This document shows, piece after piece, positions 8,513-19,165 of a DNA stretch of 64,000 nt (the first letter of the stretch is position 1; each line of letters opens with the position of its first letter). Made by a program: the position numbers and the translations under genes. The notes below the pieces were generated by a model, which saw only the letters and a list, made by a program, of their open reading frames with translations, did no database searches and was not told the DNA's origin. Origin of the DNA: Maritalea porphyrae (GTDB lineage Bacteria; Pseudomonadota; Alphaproteobacteria; Rhizobiales; Devosiaceae); assembly GCF_030159895.1 (NCBI RefSeq), contig NZ_BSNI01000002.1:1948306-2012305 (forward strand). The letters run 5' to 3'.

Positions 8513-11395
8513 CTACTCAGCTGCGGATCGCTGACCCGGGCGTCGATCTAGCAATTCCTTCAAGAACCGCCCAGTGTGAGATCGCTCGACCTCGATTATC
8601 GCTTCAGGCGGACCTTCAGCAACAATCTCACCACCGCCATCGCCACCTTCAGGACCAAGGTCGATAACCCAGTCTGCGGTTTTGATTACTTCAAGATTAT
8701 GCTCAATAACCACCACGGTGTTACCCTGGTCGACGAGTTCGTGAAGCACCTCAAGCAATTTGGCGACATCATGGAAGTGTAGGCCCGTTGTTGGTTCATC
8801 CAAAACGTAAAGTGTTCGACCGGTTGCGCGTTTTGATAGTTCCTTGGATAGCTTGACCCGTTGCGCTTCGCCACCAGAAAGGGTCGTCGCGGGTTGTCCC
8901 ACTTTAACATAGCCAAGGCCCACACGTTGTAAGGTCAACATCTTGTCGCGTATGGATGGAACCGCTGCAAAAAACTCTACAGCTTCATCTACCGTCATAT
9001 CCAAAACGTCAGAAATGGATTTTTCTTTGAACATGACTTCAAGCGTTTCACGATTGTACCGCTTGCCTTTACAGGTATCGCAGGTCACATACACATCCGG
9101 TAGGAAGTGCATTTCGATTTTGATAACGCCGTCGCCCTGGCAGGCTTCACAACGTCCGCCCTTAACGTTGAACGAAAAACGGCCAGGTGCGTACCCGCGC
9201 GCTTTTGCTTCTGGCAATCCGGCAAACCATTCACGTATTGGCGTAAAGGCGCCCGTATAGGTGGCAGGGTTAGAGCGTGGCGTGCGCCCGATTGGGCTTT
9301 GGTCGATGTCGATGACTTTGTCCAAAAACTCCAGACCCAACAATTGGTCATGCGGAGCAGGGGTGACACGTGCACCATTCAGCCTTCGCGCGATTGCTGT
9401 GTACATTGTGTCTAGTAGTAATGTTGATTTGCCACCACCAGATACGCCGGTGACGGCCACAAATGTGCCCAACGGAATATCGACTGAAACGTTCTTCAGA
9501 TTATTGCCCGTCGCGCCGGTGATCTTGATACGTCGCGAGTCAGATAGTGGCCGACGTTCCGCTGGTATCTTTACGCCCAATTCGCCCGACAGATATTTCC
9601 CGGTTAAGCTCTTTTTGCTTTTGATGATGTCTTGCGGTTTGCCTTGTGCAACAATTTGCCCGCCGTGGATACCTGCACCTGGGCCAATATCAACCACATA
9701 GTCCGCGGTTAGCACCGCATCTTCGTCATGCTCCACGACTATGACTGTGTTGCCTAAATCACGCAGACGACGCAACGTTTCGAGCAGTCGAGCATTGTCT
9801 CGCTGGTGCAAGCCAATTGAAGGCTCATCGAGAACGTACAACACACCAGTCAAACCTGAACCAATCTGTGATGCCAGTCTGATCCGTTGGCTTTCACCGC
9901 CTGACAGGGTGCCGGAATTACGTGATAGCGACAGATAGTCCAGGCCCACATCAACCAAGAAGTTTAAGCGATCCCGAATCTCTTTCATGATCCGTTCGCC
10001 AATTTCCCTCTGCGTCGGATTGAGGCGATCACCCAGGTCAGAAAACCATTCATAAGCTTCACGAATTGATTTTCGGGACACATCGCCAATGTGCAAACCA
10101 TCAATTTTTACCGCAAGCGCTTCGGGTTTTAACCGATTACCTTCGCAAACCTCACAAGGTGCGCGTGACATGTATTTCTCGATCTCTTCGCGCATACCAG
10201 CAGATTCAGTTTCGCGGTAGCGACGCTCAAGATTGCCGATGACACCTTCAAACGGCTTTTCGGTTTTGTAAGATCGCAAGCCGTCGTCATAGACAAAGAC
10301 AATCTTTTTGCCTTTGGTGCCAAAAAGAACCGCATCTCTCACATCGTCAGATAATTCCGACCACGGCGTATCCAATGACGCGCCAAATGCTTTGGTGACC
10401 GCATCAAGCGTTTGGATGTAATAGGGAGCGGAGGTCTTTGACCAAGGCAGGATTGCTCCACCTTTGAGGCTCTTTGAGTTGTCGGGGACAACCAAATCTG
10501 GCGACATTTTTGCTTCGGTTCCCAAACCATCACATGTGGGACAAGCGCCAAACGGGTTGTTGAACGAAAATAGGCGCGGCTCAACTTCTTCAATAGTGAA
10601 GCCAGAAACCGGACAAGCAAATTTCTCTGAGAAAATCAGGCGCTCATTGTCGCCCTCTTTGGCAACCAGTTCGGCAATTGCCAACCCATCTGCCAACTGC
10701 AATGCCGTTTCAAAACTCTCAGCCAGTCGCGACTGCAGATCGGGGCCGACGACAAGCCGGTCAACCACCACTTCAATATCGTGCTTGTACTTCTTGTCCA
10801 ACACCGGTGCGTCAGCTATTTCGTAAAATTCGCCATCAATTTTGACCCGCTGAAACCCACGTTTCATCAAGCTTGCGAGTTCTTTTTTGTACTCGCCCTT
10901 ACGCCCGCGAACAATCGGCGCCAGCAAGTAAAGTCGCGTGCCCTCTTCAAGCGCCAGAACCTTGTCCACCATTTGGCTGACTGTTTGACTTTCAATCGGC
11001 AGTCCGGTTGCAGGCGAGTAGGGAATGCCAACGCGGGCAAACATCAAACGCAGATAGTCATAAATCTCGGTAACTGTGCCAACAGTCGAGCGTGGATTTC
11101 GCGATGTTGTTTTTTGCTCAATCGAAATAGCTGGAGACAAGCCATCAATTTGTTCAACATCTGGCTTCTGCATCATTTCTAAGAACTGGCGAGCATATGC
11201 AGAAAGGCTTTCGACATAGCGACGTTGTCCTTCCGCATAAATCGTGTCAAATGCAAGTGAGGACTTCCCAGACCCCGATAGCCCCGTCATTACGATCAAC
11301 TGATCGCGTGGCAAGGTTAGATCCACGGACTTCAAATTGTGCTCTTTGGCCCCACGGATAACAATGTCACGATTTAGGGACGAAGATTTTGGCAT
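8513..11395 (-). CDS. uvrA: Excinuclease ABC subunit UvrA
   Basis: UvrA finds bulky DNA damage and loads UvrB in nucleotide-excision repair. The 960-residue protein contains two ABC ATPase modules. Walker A motifs are GLSGSGKSS at residues 38-46 and GVSGGGKST near 650; signatures are LSGGESQR near 500 and LSGGEAQR near 840. Zinc-binding Cys pairs are visible at [15 protein letters not shown] and CEACQGDG...CDTCKGKR. The C-terminal tail is short. It is transcribed away from ssb, and a LexA box lies over its probable -10 element, so SOS control is likely. Confidence 0.98.
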   Translation of the reverse strand: MPKSSSLNRDIVIRGAKEHNLKSVDLTLPRDQLIVMTGLSGSGKSSLAFDTIYAEGQRRYVESLSAYARQFLEMMQKPDVEQIDGLSPAISIEQKTTSRNPRSTVGTVTEIYDYLRLMFARVGIPYSPATGLPIESQTVSQMVDKVLALEEGTRLYLLAPIVRGRKGEYKKELASLMKRGFQRVKIDGEFYEIADAPVLDKKYKHDIEVVVDRLVVGPDLQSRLAESFETALQLADGLAIAELVAKEGDNERLIFSEKFACPVSGFTIEEVEPRLFSFNNPFGACPTCDGLGTEAKMSPDLVVPDNSKSLKGGAILPWSKTSAPYYIQTLDAVTKAFGASLDTPWSELSDDVRDAVLFGTKGKKIVFVYDDGLRSYKTEKPFEGVIGNLERRYRETESAGMREEIEKYMSRAPCEVCEGNRLKPEALAVKIDGLHIGDVSRKSIREAYEWFSDLGDRLNPTQREIGERIMKEIRDRLNFLVDVGLDYLSLSRNSGTLSGGESQRIRLASQIGSGLTGVLYVLDEPSIGLHQRDNARLLETLRRLRDLGNTVIVVEHDEDAVLTADYVVDIGPGAGIHGGQIVAQGKPQDIIKSKKSLTGKYLSGELGVKIPAERRPLSDSRRIKITGATGNNLKNVSVDIPLGTFVAVTGVSGGGKSTLLLDTMYTAIARRLNGARVTPAPHDQLLGLEFLDKVIDIDQSPIGRTPRSNPATYTGAFTPIREWFAGLPEAKARGYAPGRFSFNVKGGRCEACQGDGVIKIEMHFLPDVYVTCDTCKGKRYNRETLEVMFKEKSISDVLDMTVDEAVEFFAAVPSIRDKMLTLQRVGLGYVKVGQPATTLSGGEAQRVKLSKELSKRATGRTLYVLDEPTTGLHFHDVAKLLEVLHELVDQGNTVVVIEHNLEVIKTADWVIDLGPEGGDGGGEIVAEGPPEAIIEVERSHTGRFLKELLDRRPGQRSAAE

Positions 11396-11490
11396 ACTAA
11401 ACTTCCATATCGAAGAAATTCACGCTCAAGCTGGCCTTTGACTGGCTTTGTCTGATTGAACGTATTATTGACTCGCATTTGTTTTCATAA

Positions 11491-11505
11491 GAACATAAAT
11501 AGAAC
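11491..11505. promoter_or_regulatory. LexA (SOS) box between uvrA and ssb
   Basis: GAAC, seven bases (ATAAATA), GAAC is an exact match to the alphaproteobacterial LexA site, written GTTC-N7-GTTC on the other strand. It sits between two genes commonly in SOS regulons of this class. Confidence 0.85.
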
Positions 11506-11522
11506 ACGCGCGGCGACGTCAA
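11496..11522 (-). promoter_or_regulatory. Probable uvrA promoter
   Basis: On the minus strand TTGACG (11522-11517) and TATTTA (11501-11496) resemble -35 and -10 elements, with a short 15-nt spacer. The -10 is the spacer of the LexA box, so LexA would directly block polymerase. Confidence 0.45.
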
Positions 11523-11616
11523 GTGGCTTGTGGATGAGTGTCAATCAATTCTTCTAGATTGAACAATCATGTGTACATAAGAGACAACGAACAAAATGAT
11601 GCGGCGGATTGATAAT

Positions 11617-11632
11617 AAACCCAATTGGGTTT
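11617..11632. promoter_or_regulatory. 16-bp perfect palindrome upstream of ssb
   Basis: AAACCCAATTGGGTTT is fully self-complementary and ends 31 nt before the ssb ATG. It could be an operator or lie in the ssb leader. No regulator is known for it. Confidence 0.35.
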
Positions 11633-11663
11633 GCCGTATTTCGGCATTGAAGGGAATGACAAG

Positions 11664-12143
11664 ATGGCAGGAAGCGTAAACAAGGTTATTTTGGTTGGCA
11701 ATTTGGGTGCAGACCCAGAAGTGCGCAACACGCAAGATGGTCGTCCGATCGTCAATCTTCGCATCGCGACATCTGAACGGTGGCGCGACAAAAACTCAGG
11801 TGAGCAGCGTGAAAAAACTGAGTGGCACCGCGTTGTGATCTTCTCTGAAGGTCTTTGCCGTGTTGCAGAACAGTACTTGCGCAAAGGTTCCACAGTTTAC
11901 ATTGAAGGCCAACTGCAAACTCGCAAATGGCAGGACCAAGATGGAAACGACCGTTATTCAACTGAGATCGTGCTGCAGGGTTTCAACTCAACATTGACTA
12001 TGCTTGGCGGTCGCAGCGACAACAACGATAGCAGCGGCTATGGCGGCGGTTCACGTTCAAATGATATGGGCGGCGGTGGCCGTCCTCAAGCAAGCGCGCC
12101 AGCCTTTGATAGCGGCGGTATGGACGATGATATCCCGTTCTAA
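11664..12143 (+). CDS. ssb: Single-stranded DNA-binding protein
   Basis: SSB coats single-stranded DNA during replication, recombination and repair. The 159-residue protein has an N-terminal OB fold (about residues 1-110, beginning [15 protein letters not shown]), a Gly/Ser/Asn-rich linker, and the acidic C-terminal tip MDDDIPF that recruits partner proteins. The ATG follows AGGGA; the frame continues 13 codons upstream without a family match. It is divergent from uvrA across a LexA box and ends in a strong terminator. Confidence 0.97.
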   Translation: MAGSVNKVILVGNLGADPEVRNTQDGRPIVNLRIATSERWRDKNSGEQREKTEWHRVVIFSEGLCRVAEQYLRKGSTVYIEGQLQTRKWQDQDGNDRYSTEIVLQGFNSTLTMLGGRSDNNDSSGYGGGSRSNDMGGGGRPQASAPAFDSGGMDDDIPF

Positions 12144-12167
12144 TGGTTATACAGACGCAAAAAAAAA

Positions 12168-12192
12168 GGCCGCAAATTTGGCGGCCTTTTTT
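12168..12192. terminator. Bidirectional terminator after ssb
   Basis: GGCCGC (12168-12173) pairs with GCGGCC (12181-12186), flanked by A-run and T-run, so it can stop transcription from both ssb and the convergent secreted-protein gene. Confidence 0.9.
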
Positions 12193-12209
12193 AATGCGTT
12201 GAATTCGAC

Positions 12210-12746
12210 TTAGCGTTTGCTAAATGGAATATTCGCAACGGATTTACCACCGCTTGCTTTGTGCAAAATATCAAACTGGACATTGATCTTTCCGCCGACC
12301 AATTTCAAAGATACGCCAATGTCGAACGCGTCGTTTGTTTCTGATTTTATGTTGTTCAAGGCAAATGAAAGATTTTTGCCTGAACGTTTGCCCACGGCTA
12401 CGCCTTGAAAGCTGGTATTTGAGGACATAACAGCCTCGAACCTACGCCGAGCTTCGATATAGCCAACGGTGCCGCGCATAGCCAGGGTTGACCCTGCTAA
12501 CGAGCAGCGGCCATCCATACCGATTTTGCTGTCACTTGATTCCGTGAACTTCATTTTACAAAGCACGGTTTCGTTGTCGCCAGTCGAAGCGAGTTTGACC
12601 TGGCCCTTACCACGCCAATCACCCACATAGGACTGCAATAGCTCAAGATCGGCTTTTGCGGCATAGGCCGGTGTCGCCATCGTTTGAATCGAAATTGCGG
12701 CCAAGAGCGCGATCCCGAATTTGGTCACTTCACTTGTGATCTTCAT
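12210..12746 (-). CDS. Secreted hypothetical protein coupled to the RND exporter
   Basis: I do not recognise the family. The 178-residue protein has a clear Sec signal peptide with cleavage expected after AYA at residue 29. The mature part is rich in short strand-like segments and begins with LQSYVGDWRGKGQVKL, which recalls small beta-barrel proteins, though this is only an impression. Two Cys may form a disulfide. The start is the ATG 8 nt after GGAGG, 17 nt inside the end of the RND transporter gene, so translation is probably coupled. The pairing suggests an envelope or periplasmic role linked to that transporter. Confidence 0.8.
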   Translation of the reverse strand: MKITSEVTKFGIALLAAISIQTMATPAYAAKADLELLQSYVGDWRGKGQVKLASTGDNETVLCKMKFTESSDSKIGMDGRCSLAGSTLAMRGTVGYIEARRRFEAVMSSNTSFQGVAVGKRSGKNLSFALNNIKSETNDAFDIGVSLKLVGGKINVQFDILHKASGGKSVANIPFSKR

Positions 12747-15000
12747 TTTGTTGTCCTCCGACATTCTTCATCAGGCGCCCCCCGGCGACCAGCAGAGCAG
12801 GCAAAATAATCAAATCGCCCAACAGTGCCAAAACCAATGTAAGCACACATAGCGCGCCAAAAAGGGCAACTTGTGGCAACACTGAGAAAATTACTACGGT
12901 CGTACCAGCACAAAGGATCAGCGTTGTTGCGATAAGCGCAGGGCCAACTCTGTCGAGTGTGCGATTAACCGCATCTCTGTGATTGTAACCTTGATCGCGT
13001 GCGCGAACATAATGGTTCATAAAGTGAATTGTATCATCCACTGCGATGCCAAATGCAATCGTGAGCGAGATTACTGTCGTCAATTGCAGCCCAGCTCCCG
13101 ATACCCAAAGATAAAGCTCAGTACCTAGAATCGGCGCGAAATTCGGAATGATACATATCAGTGCAACGCGCCAGGACCGGAATGCAAAGCCAATAATGAA
13201 AATAGAAAAGACTACGGCGAGCGACAAGCCGTCCTGTAGCCTTTTGATCATGTTCACGCTTTCATAAGCGGAGAGCACGCGGAACCCTGAAATCTTTGCG
13301 TCCGTGATGCCGGCCTCAACAAGTTGTTTCTGAGTTTGTTCAACCAGCTCGCGTACATCTTTCGAAGACAGACCCGTTGGAACAAAGGACGTTGCCATTG
13401 CGATCGAAGCATCGTCGGTGATGAAGCGGCGTTTCATAAATGGACCAACCGCATCAAAAATCTGCTGCCGTGTGAATCCGGCATCATTGTAGTGGGTGAA
13501 GCTAGCGGCAGAAATAACTTTGCCTTGGCCAAAAACGTCTTGCACAACATTGTGCACCGTTTCCATACGGCCAAAATCTGCATCGGACACATTTGGATCT
13601 GCGTCGTAGAGTGGGAAGGTGATATACAATGGCGCCACACCGCCGACCCCTTCGTCGATGGTCGCAGAAATCGCCATTGCTTCAGATTTCTTTGGCAAAA
13701 ATTGCTGGAAAGAGAAGCTAGGCTGCAATTGTGTGTGCGGATAAATCATCGCAAAGAAGGCAATAACTGAAAGCACTGCAATTGGTTTGCCAAAGCTATT
13801 TGCCAGTTTCGTCAACGCTGGGATTACTGCGGTTAGGGCGACGCTCGGTGCCTGTTTCGGCTTGTAGCCAAGTTTGATCGCCAAACGAATTGCCAGCGGC
13901 AGGAATGTCACAAGGGCCAAGAATGCCAACGGTATGGCCAGTGCGCCAGTTATCGCAAACTCAAAAATGCCTTGGCTCGGGGTAATTGCCAGCGAAAGGA
14001 ATGCAATGATCGTGGTGATAGAAGTCAGGGCACAGGCCGGGCTGACCCGCAGGATCGTTTCTTTGATCGCGTCTTCATGTTCCATGCCCTCACGTGAAAG
14101 CCGCAGCCAGTGGAAACAGAAGAACATACTTTCCGCGAAAGCGATCACCAGCACCAGTGCCGTTAGAATGTTGGTTAGAAACGTGAACGAACCAAACAGC
14201 ATCGTGACGGTGCCGACCACCCAAACCACTGAAATAAATGGCGTAAGGGTTGCAAGCACAGCCCCCCAAAATGTCCGGAATGCCAAGAATGCAGTCAGGA
14301 AACCAAGGATAATCCCTGACATAGTGAACTTAATCTGGTCGGAGCGGCTCGCGTTAAGCAGTTCGGCCTTCCAAAGCGGTGGGCCGGTGAGCTGAATTGT
14401 AAATCGAGGATCCTCATAAAACGACATGAGTTCACGCAATTCATCAATCATCGCTGCTTCGCCGCGTTCCTTAAGCGCAGAATCGTCGGGGAACATGAGC
14501 ATCACTAGTCCGCTCAAGTCCTCAACGATCAAATTCCGCATCATCGGATCATTTTGGCGCAACTCTTCAAGCGCCGCAGCCACTTCTGCAGGAGACTGCA
14601 TATTCTCAGGAACCGCAGGGCGGGTGGCGCCGTCGTCTTTTGCGGGCTTGCGCAACGAGAATGGTGAAAGTGTGCCGCGTGCGAAGCTGTTTAGCTCCAA
14701 TTCGAGCGCGAATTCGCGTAGGGCTTCAATTACCGCAGGGTCGGTCAGTTTATCCGACTTAACCAACAAATACGCATCATTTTCGAACGTGCCGAAGGTT
14801 TCACCAATCTCGACATAAGTATCATAGTGGATGCCTGAATTCTTATAGAGGCGCAAAAGGTCGCCATCGATAGAGACTTTTGGAATTTGGAGGAGGCAAA
14901 GTGCTGTGAAAGCAAGCAGTACGACAGTAACAATTTTTGGGTGCCGCATTGTGGCGGTCCCAATACGCTCCAAACCAAAACCAATCGACAAGTTTCTCAT
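12730..15000 (-). CDS. RND/MMPL-family exporter
   Basis: The 756-residue protein has the RND superfamily layout: an N-terminal membrane helix, a large periplasmic loop (about residues 50-215), a block of five or six helices, a second large loop, and a second helical block. Near the C-terminus, GIAVDDTIHFMNHY carries the Asp-Asp pair used for proton coupling. Size and single-gene form fit the MMPL/patched-like branch, which includes hopanoid and lipid exporters, rather than AcrB-type drug pumps. No membrane-fusion or outer-membrane partner is nearby. ATG at 15000 is preferred over a TTG two codons upstream. The substrate is unknown. Confidence 0.88.
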   Translation of the reverse strand: MRNLSIGFGLERIGTATMRHPKIVTVVLLAFTALCLLQIPKVSIDGDLLRLYKNSGIHYDTYVEIGETFGTFENDAYLLVKSDKLTDPAVIEALREFALELELNSFARGTLSPFSLRKPAKDDGATRPAVPENMQSPAEVAAALEELRQNDPMMRNLIVEDLSGLVMLMFPDDSALKERGEAAMIDELRELMSFYEDPRFTIQLTGPPLWKAELLNASRSDQIKFTMSGIILGFLTAFLAFRTFWGAVLATLTPFISVVWVVGTVTMLFGSFTFLTNILTALVLVIAFAESMFFCFHWLRLSREGMEHEDAIKETILRVSPACALTSITTIIAFLSLAITPSQGIFEFAITGALAIPLAFLALVTFLPLAIRLAIKLGYKPKQAPSVALTAVIPALTKLANSFGKPIAVLSVIAFFAMIYPHTQLQPSFSFQQFLPKKSEAMAISATIDEGVGGVAPLYITFPLYDADPNVSDADFGRMETVHNVVQDVFGQGKVISAASFTHYNDAGFTRQQIFDAVGPFMKRRFITDDASIAMATSFVPTGLSSKDVRELVEQTQKQLVEAGITDAKISGFRVLSAYESVNMIKRLQDGLSLAVVFSIFIIGFAFRSWRVALICIIPNFAPILGTELYLWVSGAGLQLTTVISLTIAFGIAVDDTIHFMNHYVRARDQGYNHRDAVNRTLDRVGPALIATTLILCAGTTVVIFSVLPQVALFGALCVLTLVLALLGDLIILPALLVAGGRLMKNVGGQQNEDHK

Positions 15001-15097
15001 CCCCAATACACATGAAGCCGCCCATAGACGGCGGCAATTACTAAATAGCTAGGCGAAAACGCCACGCAAAGTCTAGCGGATCAAACAAGATTTACGG

Positions 15098-15116
15098 CCA
15101 AAATCTCAGATTTTGG
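15098..15116. promoter_or_regulatory. 19-bp dyad between the RND exporter and gyrA
   Basis: CCAAAATCT and AGATTTTGG are exact inverted repeats around one C, about 74 nt before gyrA and 98 nt before the exporter start. The geometry suits a dimeric repressor site for either gene. Confidence 0.4.
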
Positions 15117-15189
15117 GAAAAGAAACGCGAAACGGTCGAAAAATACGCCTTCACTGTGCGCAAATGCACGTTCTGATTGGCCACGCGGC

Positions 15190-18000
15190 GTGGAATCACT
15201 TAAAAACAATCAACCAATTAACGCAACGAAGAATAATATCACCGTGAGCGATACACCTGAGGACAACAATAAGTCCGAACAGCCAAATTCTGACATTTCA
15301 TTGATCTCTATCACTGATGAGATGCGCCGTTCATATCTCGACTACGCGATGAGCGTGATCGTGAGCCGCGCTCTGCCAGATGTGCGAGATGGTTTGAAGC
15401 CTGTGCACCGTCGAATTCTCTATTCGATGCACGAAAATGGCTATGAGTGGAATAAGCAATACCGCAAGTCTGCGCGTGTCGTTGGCGACGTGATCGGTAA
15501 ATATCACCCACACGGTGATACGGCGATCTATCACGCCATGGTTCGTATGGCGCAAGACTTCTCAATGCGTTTGCCGCTGATTGATGGTCAGGGTAACTTT
15601 GGTTCAATCGATGGCGATATGCCCGCTGCGATGCGTTATACGGAAGTGCGCATGGAACGCGTCACGACCATGATCTTGGAAGATATCGATCGGGATACGG
15701 TCGACTTCAAAGACAACTACGACAATACGGAAAGCGAACCATCTATCCTGCCAGCGCGTTTCCCGAACCTTTTGGTGAATGGTTCCGGCGGTATTGCGGT
15801 TGGTATGGCGACAAATATTCCAAGCCACAACCTTGTTGAAGTAATTGATGGCGCGATCGCCATTATGGACAATCCAGAGATCACAACCGAAGAACTGATG
15901 GAAATCGTCCAAGGGCCAGATTTCCCAACCGCCGGTATTATTCTTGGCCGCCATGGCATTCGCTCCGCATATGAAACGGGCAGGGGCTCAGTTCTGATGC
16001 GCGGCGTCGTCACGACCGAGGAAATTCGCAAAGACCGCGAAGCTTTGATCATCACGGAAATTCCGTATCAAGTGAACAAAGCCACCATGATCGAAAAGAT
16101 TGCTGAATTGGTGCGCGACAAGCGGATCGAAGGCATTTCAGATATTCGCGATGAATCAGATCGCAATGGTATGCGCGTCGTGATTGAACTTAAGCGCGAC
16201 GCCTTCGCAGATGTCGTGCTGAACCAGCTTTATCGTTTCTCGCCGCTACAAACTTCCTTTGGTTGTAACTTTGTTGCATTGAATGGCGGTAAGCCTGAAC
16301 AGCTAAACTTGCGCCAGATATTGAAGGCATTTGTCGACTTCCGTGAGGATGTTGTTAGCCGCCGCACCAAGTTCTTGCTCAACAAGGCGCGAGATCGTGC
16401 TCACATTTTGGTTGGTTTGGTAATTGCTGTCGCCAATGTTGACGAAGTTATCTCGATCATCCGCACTTCGCCTGATCCTGCAACCGCCCGTGCGCGCTTG
16501 CTCGAACGTGCCTGGCCAGCGCACGATGTTGAACCACTTATCAAGCTGATTGATGACCCACGCCACACCGTTACGGATGAGGGAACATATTATCTCTCTG
16601 AGGAACAAGTAAAAGCGATCCTAGATTTGCGCCTACAGCGTTTGACCGCTCTGGGTCGTGACGAAATCGGCGACGAATTGAATAAGCTTGGCGAAGAAAT
16701 CAAGGACTACCTTGAGATTCTTCGCTCGCGTGAACGCATTATTGAAATCATTCGCAACGAAATGATTGAAGTTCGCGATCGCTTCGGTACACCGCGTCGC
16801 ACGCAAATTTTGGATGTTGCTGGCGATGTTGACGATGAAGATTTGATTGCCCGCGAAGAGATGGTTGTTACCGTGTCGCACGGTGGCTACATCAAGCGTG
16901 TGCCACTATCAACATATCGCGCTCAACGTCGCGGTGGCAAAGGTCGCTCTGGCATGTCCACACGCGATGAAGATTTTGTGGCGCGCCTGTTTGTAGCAAA
17001 CACCCATACGCCTGTTTTGTTCTTCTCTTCACGCGGGATTGTTTACAAACTCAAAGTTTGGCGCCTGCCTGTTGGTGCCGCCAACTCTCGTGGCAAAGCG
17101 CTCATAAACATTCTACCGTTGCAAGAAGGCGAGCGTATCACATCAATTATGCCTTTGCCCGAAGACGAGGATACTTGGCAAGATCTCGACATTATGTTTG
17201 CAACGAAGCGCGGCACCGTGCGTCGTAATTCGCTTGCAGATTTTGTGCAGGTTAACCGCAACGGTAAGATTGCCATGAAACTTGACGACGGCGACGGCAT
17301 TGTCGGCGTTGAGACTTGCTCGCCACAAGACAATGTTCTTTTGACCACGAAGATGGGCCAAGCCATGCGCTTTGGTGTCGACGAGGTGCGTGTCTTTGCT
17401 GGCCGCAACTCGGTTGGCGTTCGCGGCATTAAGCTCGCTGACGGCGATGAAGTGATTGCGATGTCAATTCTTGGACATTTTGATGCGACTTCGGATGAGC
17501 GCACGGCTTACCTTAAGCTGCGCCGCTTGATTGAAGGCGATTCAAGTGAAGCAGATGAAGATGAAGCGTTGAGCGACGCTGAAATCAGCCAAGAGCGTTA
17601 TGCTGAAATGAGCGCCGCTGAACAGTTTATTCTGGCAATTTCAGAAAATGGCTACGGTAAACGTTCATCAGCCTACGAATATCGTAAAACTGGTCGCGGC
17701 GGTAAAGGTATCACTGCGATGGCCATGAGCGAGCGGAATGGCGAAATCGTTGCGTCTTTCCCTGTTGAAAATGATGACCAAATTATGTTGGTTACCAATG
17801 GCGGCAAGTTGATCCGTGTGCCAGTTGATGGCATCCGGATTGCTGGGCGCGCCACACAGGGTGTGACAGTTCTAAATACTGCAGAGGGCGAACAAGTTGT
17901 TTCCGTCGAACGTATTTCTGAACCTGAACCAGACGATGAAGACCAAGTTGACGGTGATGATCAGTCGGACGTAAATGGAGATGGTAAGGAAAGCGAATAG
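15190..18000 (+). CDS. gyrA: DNA gyrase subunit A
   Basis: GyrA cuts and rejoins DNA as gyrase introduces negative supercoils. The 936-residue protein has the breakage-reunion core with the catalytic Tyr in RYTEVRM (residue 150) and a C-terminal beta-pinwheel containing the GyrA box QRRGGKG. An acidic insert (about residues 780-810) and acidic tail lie in the C-terminal domain. At the two main quinolone-resistance positions it has Thr111 and His115, equivalent to E. coli Ser83 and Asp87. The start is uncertain: GTG at 15190 or GTG at 15244; neither has a strong ribosome-binding site, and the extra N-terminus is poorly conserved. Confidence 0.96.
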   Translation: MESLKNNQPINATKNNITVSDTPEDNNKSEQPNSDISLISITDEMRRSYLDYAMSVIVSRALPDVRDGLKPVHRRILYSMHENGYEWNKQYRKSARVVGDVIGKYHPHGDTAIYHAMVRMAQDFSMRLPLIDGQGNFGSIDGDMPAAMRYTEVRMERVTTMILEDIDRDTVDFKDNYDNTESEPSILPARFPNLLVNGSGGIAVGMATNIPSHNLVEVIDGAIAIMDNPEITTEELMEIVQGPDFPTAGIILGRHGIRSAYETGRGSVLMRGVVTTEEIRKDREALIITEIPYQVNKATMIEKIAELVRDKRIEGISDIRDESDRNGMRVVIELKRDAFADVVLNQLYRFSPLQTSFGCNFVALNGGKPEQLNLRQILKAFVDFREDVVSRRTKFLLNKARDRAHILVGLVIAVANVDEVISIIRTSPDPATARARLLERAWPAHDVEPLIKLIDDPRHTVTDEGTYYLSEEQVKAILDLRLQRLTALGRDEIGDELNKLGEEIKDYLEILRSRERIIEIIRNEMIEVRDRFGTPRRTQILDVAGDVDDEDLIAREEMVVTVSHGGYIKRVPLSTYRAQRRGGKGRSGMSTRDEDFVARLFVANTHTPVLFFSSRGIVYKLKVWRLPVGAANSRGKALINILPLQEGERITSIMPLPEDEDTWQDLDIMFATKRGTVRRNSLADFVQVNRNGKIAMKLDDGDGIVGVETCSPQDNVLLTTKMGQAMRFGVDEVRVFAGRNSVGVRGIKLADGDEVIAMSILGHFDATSDERTAYLKLRRLIEGDSSEADEDEALSDAEISQERYAEMSAAEQFILAISENGYGKRSSAYEYRKTGRGGKGITAMAMSERNGEIVASFPVENDDQIMLVTNGGKLIRVPVDGIRIAGRATQGVTVLNTAEGEQVVSVERISEPEPDDEDQVDGDDQSDVNGDGKESE

Positions 18001-18031
18001 ACGCATTCCTGCCCGTTATGGGGACTAGTCT

Positions 18032-18658
18032 ATGATTTTGCTCGAGCCATCTGCGTTTATCGCATTCATTACAGCGTGCTTTTTCTTGGCCATCGTTCCA
18101 GGACCAACCGTCACTTTGATCGTCGCTAATGCTCTCGCAAGAGGCCCCGTTGCTGGCCTTCTGACAGTTCTGGGTGCGCAAATCGCCATATTCCTAATGG
18201 TGATTGTCGTCGCACTTGGCCTTCAAGCGGTAATTGGATTTATGAGTTGGGCATTCTTTTGGGTGAAGCTAGTTGGTGCCGCCTATTTGTTGTGGATCGG
18301 TTATAAGATGATCACCAGTAGGTCCGGTTTGGTATTTGACGAAAACACAACTGTCAAAAGTGGCCACCAATCGGTCGTTCAGGGCTTCGTGGTCACGATG
18401 TCAAATCCCAAGGCGCTGCTATTTTTGGGTGCATTCTTACCACAGTTTATTGAACCTTCAGCAGCAACCGCGCCGCAAGTCATAGGCTTAGGGCTTATAA
18501 CCATGCTGGTATTTACAATTCTAGACAGCATTTATGCAGTTGCTGCAGGTGGCACGCGCAAGTTTTTGACCCAACAACGACTTTCAATAGTCAACAAAAT
18601 CTCAGGGTCGCTCTTGATTGTCGGTGGCGCATGGTTGGCGCTGCAACGCAAAATTTAG
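18032..18658 (+). CDS. LysE-family amino-acid exporter
   Basis: The 208-residue membrane protein belongs to the LysE/RhtB superfamily, which exports amino acids or related small molecules. It has about six membrane helices, the family motif VPGPTVTLIVANALARG near residue 23, and LVGAAYLLWIGYKM in the third helix region. Substrate cannot be read from the sequence. It lies 31 nt after gyrA and 12 nt before coaD, so it may be transcribed with either. Confidence 0.92.
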   Translation: MILLEPSAFIAFITACFFLAIVPGPTVTLIVANALARGPVAGLLTVLGAQIAIFLMVIVVALGLQAVIGFMSWAFFWVKLVGAAYLLWIGYKMITSRSGLVFDENTTVKSGHQSVVQGFVVTMSNPKALLFLGAFLPQFIEPSAATAPQVIGLGLITMLVFTILDSIYAVAAGGTRKFLTQQRLSIVNKISGSLLIVGGAWLALQRKI

Positions 18659-18670
18659 GAAGGAAACTCG

Positions 18671-19165
18671 ATGACAAAGCAAGTAGGCTTCTATCCCGGC
18701 TCATTTGATCCCATAACCAATGGCCATTTGGATGTCATCGAACGCGCGTGTCGTTTGGTTGACAAACTAATTGTCGGCGTCGGCGTACATCACTCCAAGT
18801 CTCCGTTGACCACAACTGAAGAACGATTTGAATTGCTGCAGCAAACTACCGGCCCAATCGCCGCGCGCAACAATACTGAACTTGAGCTAGTCACATTTGA
18901 CAAATTGATGGTGCAAGCTGCGCGCGATGTTGGCGCAAATATCATCGTGCGCGGATTGCGCGACACAACCGACTACAATTATGAAATGCAGATGGTCGGC
19001 ATGAACGCGCAAATGGCGCCAGACCAGCAGACTGTTTTTGTGCCATCTAGCCCGCACGTGCGCCATATTTCAGCAACGTTAGTTCGCCAAATAGCACAAA
19101 TGGATGGCGACATCTCTGCGTTTGTGCCTGCGGCCGTTCTCAAACTATTGGCAGACAAAAAATGA
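18671..19165 (+). CDS. coaD: Phosphopantetheine adenylyltransferase
   Basis: CoaD adenylates 4'-phosphopantetheine to dephospho-CoA, the penultimate step of coenzyme A synthesis. The 164-residue protein has the nucleotidyltransferase motif GSFDPITNGHLD near residue 9, RGLRDTTDYNYE near 90 and the C-terminal ISATLVRQ motif. Length is typical. AGGAAGGA precedes the ATG. The stop overlaps the next gene by 4 nt (ATGA). Confidence 0.97.
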   Translation: MTKQVGFYPGSFDPITNGHLDVIERACRLVDKLIVGVGVHHSKSPLTTTEERFELLQQTTGPIAARNNTELELVTFDKLMVQAARDVGANIIVRGLRDTTDYNYEMQMVGMNAQMAPDQQTVFVPSSPHVRHISATLVRQIAQMDGDISAFVPAAVLKLLADKK

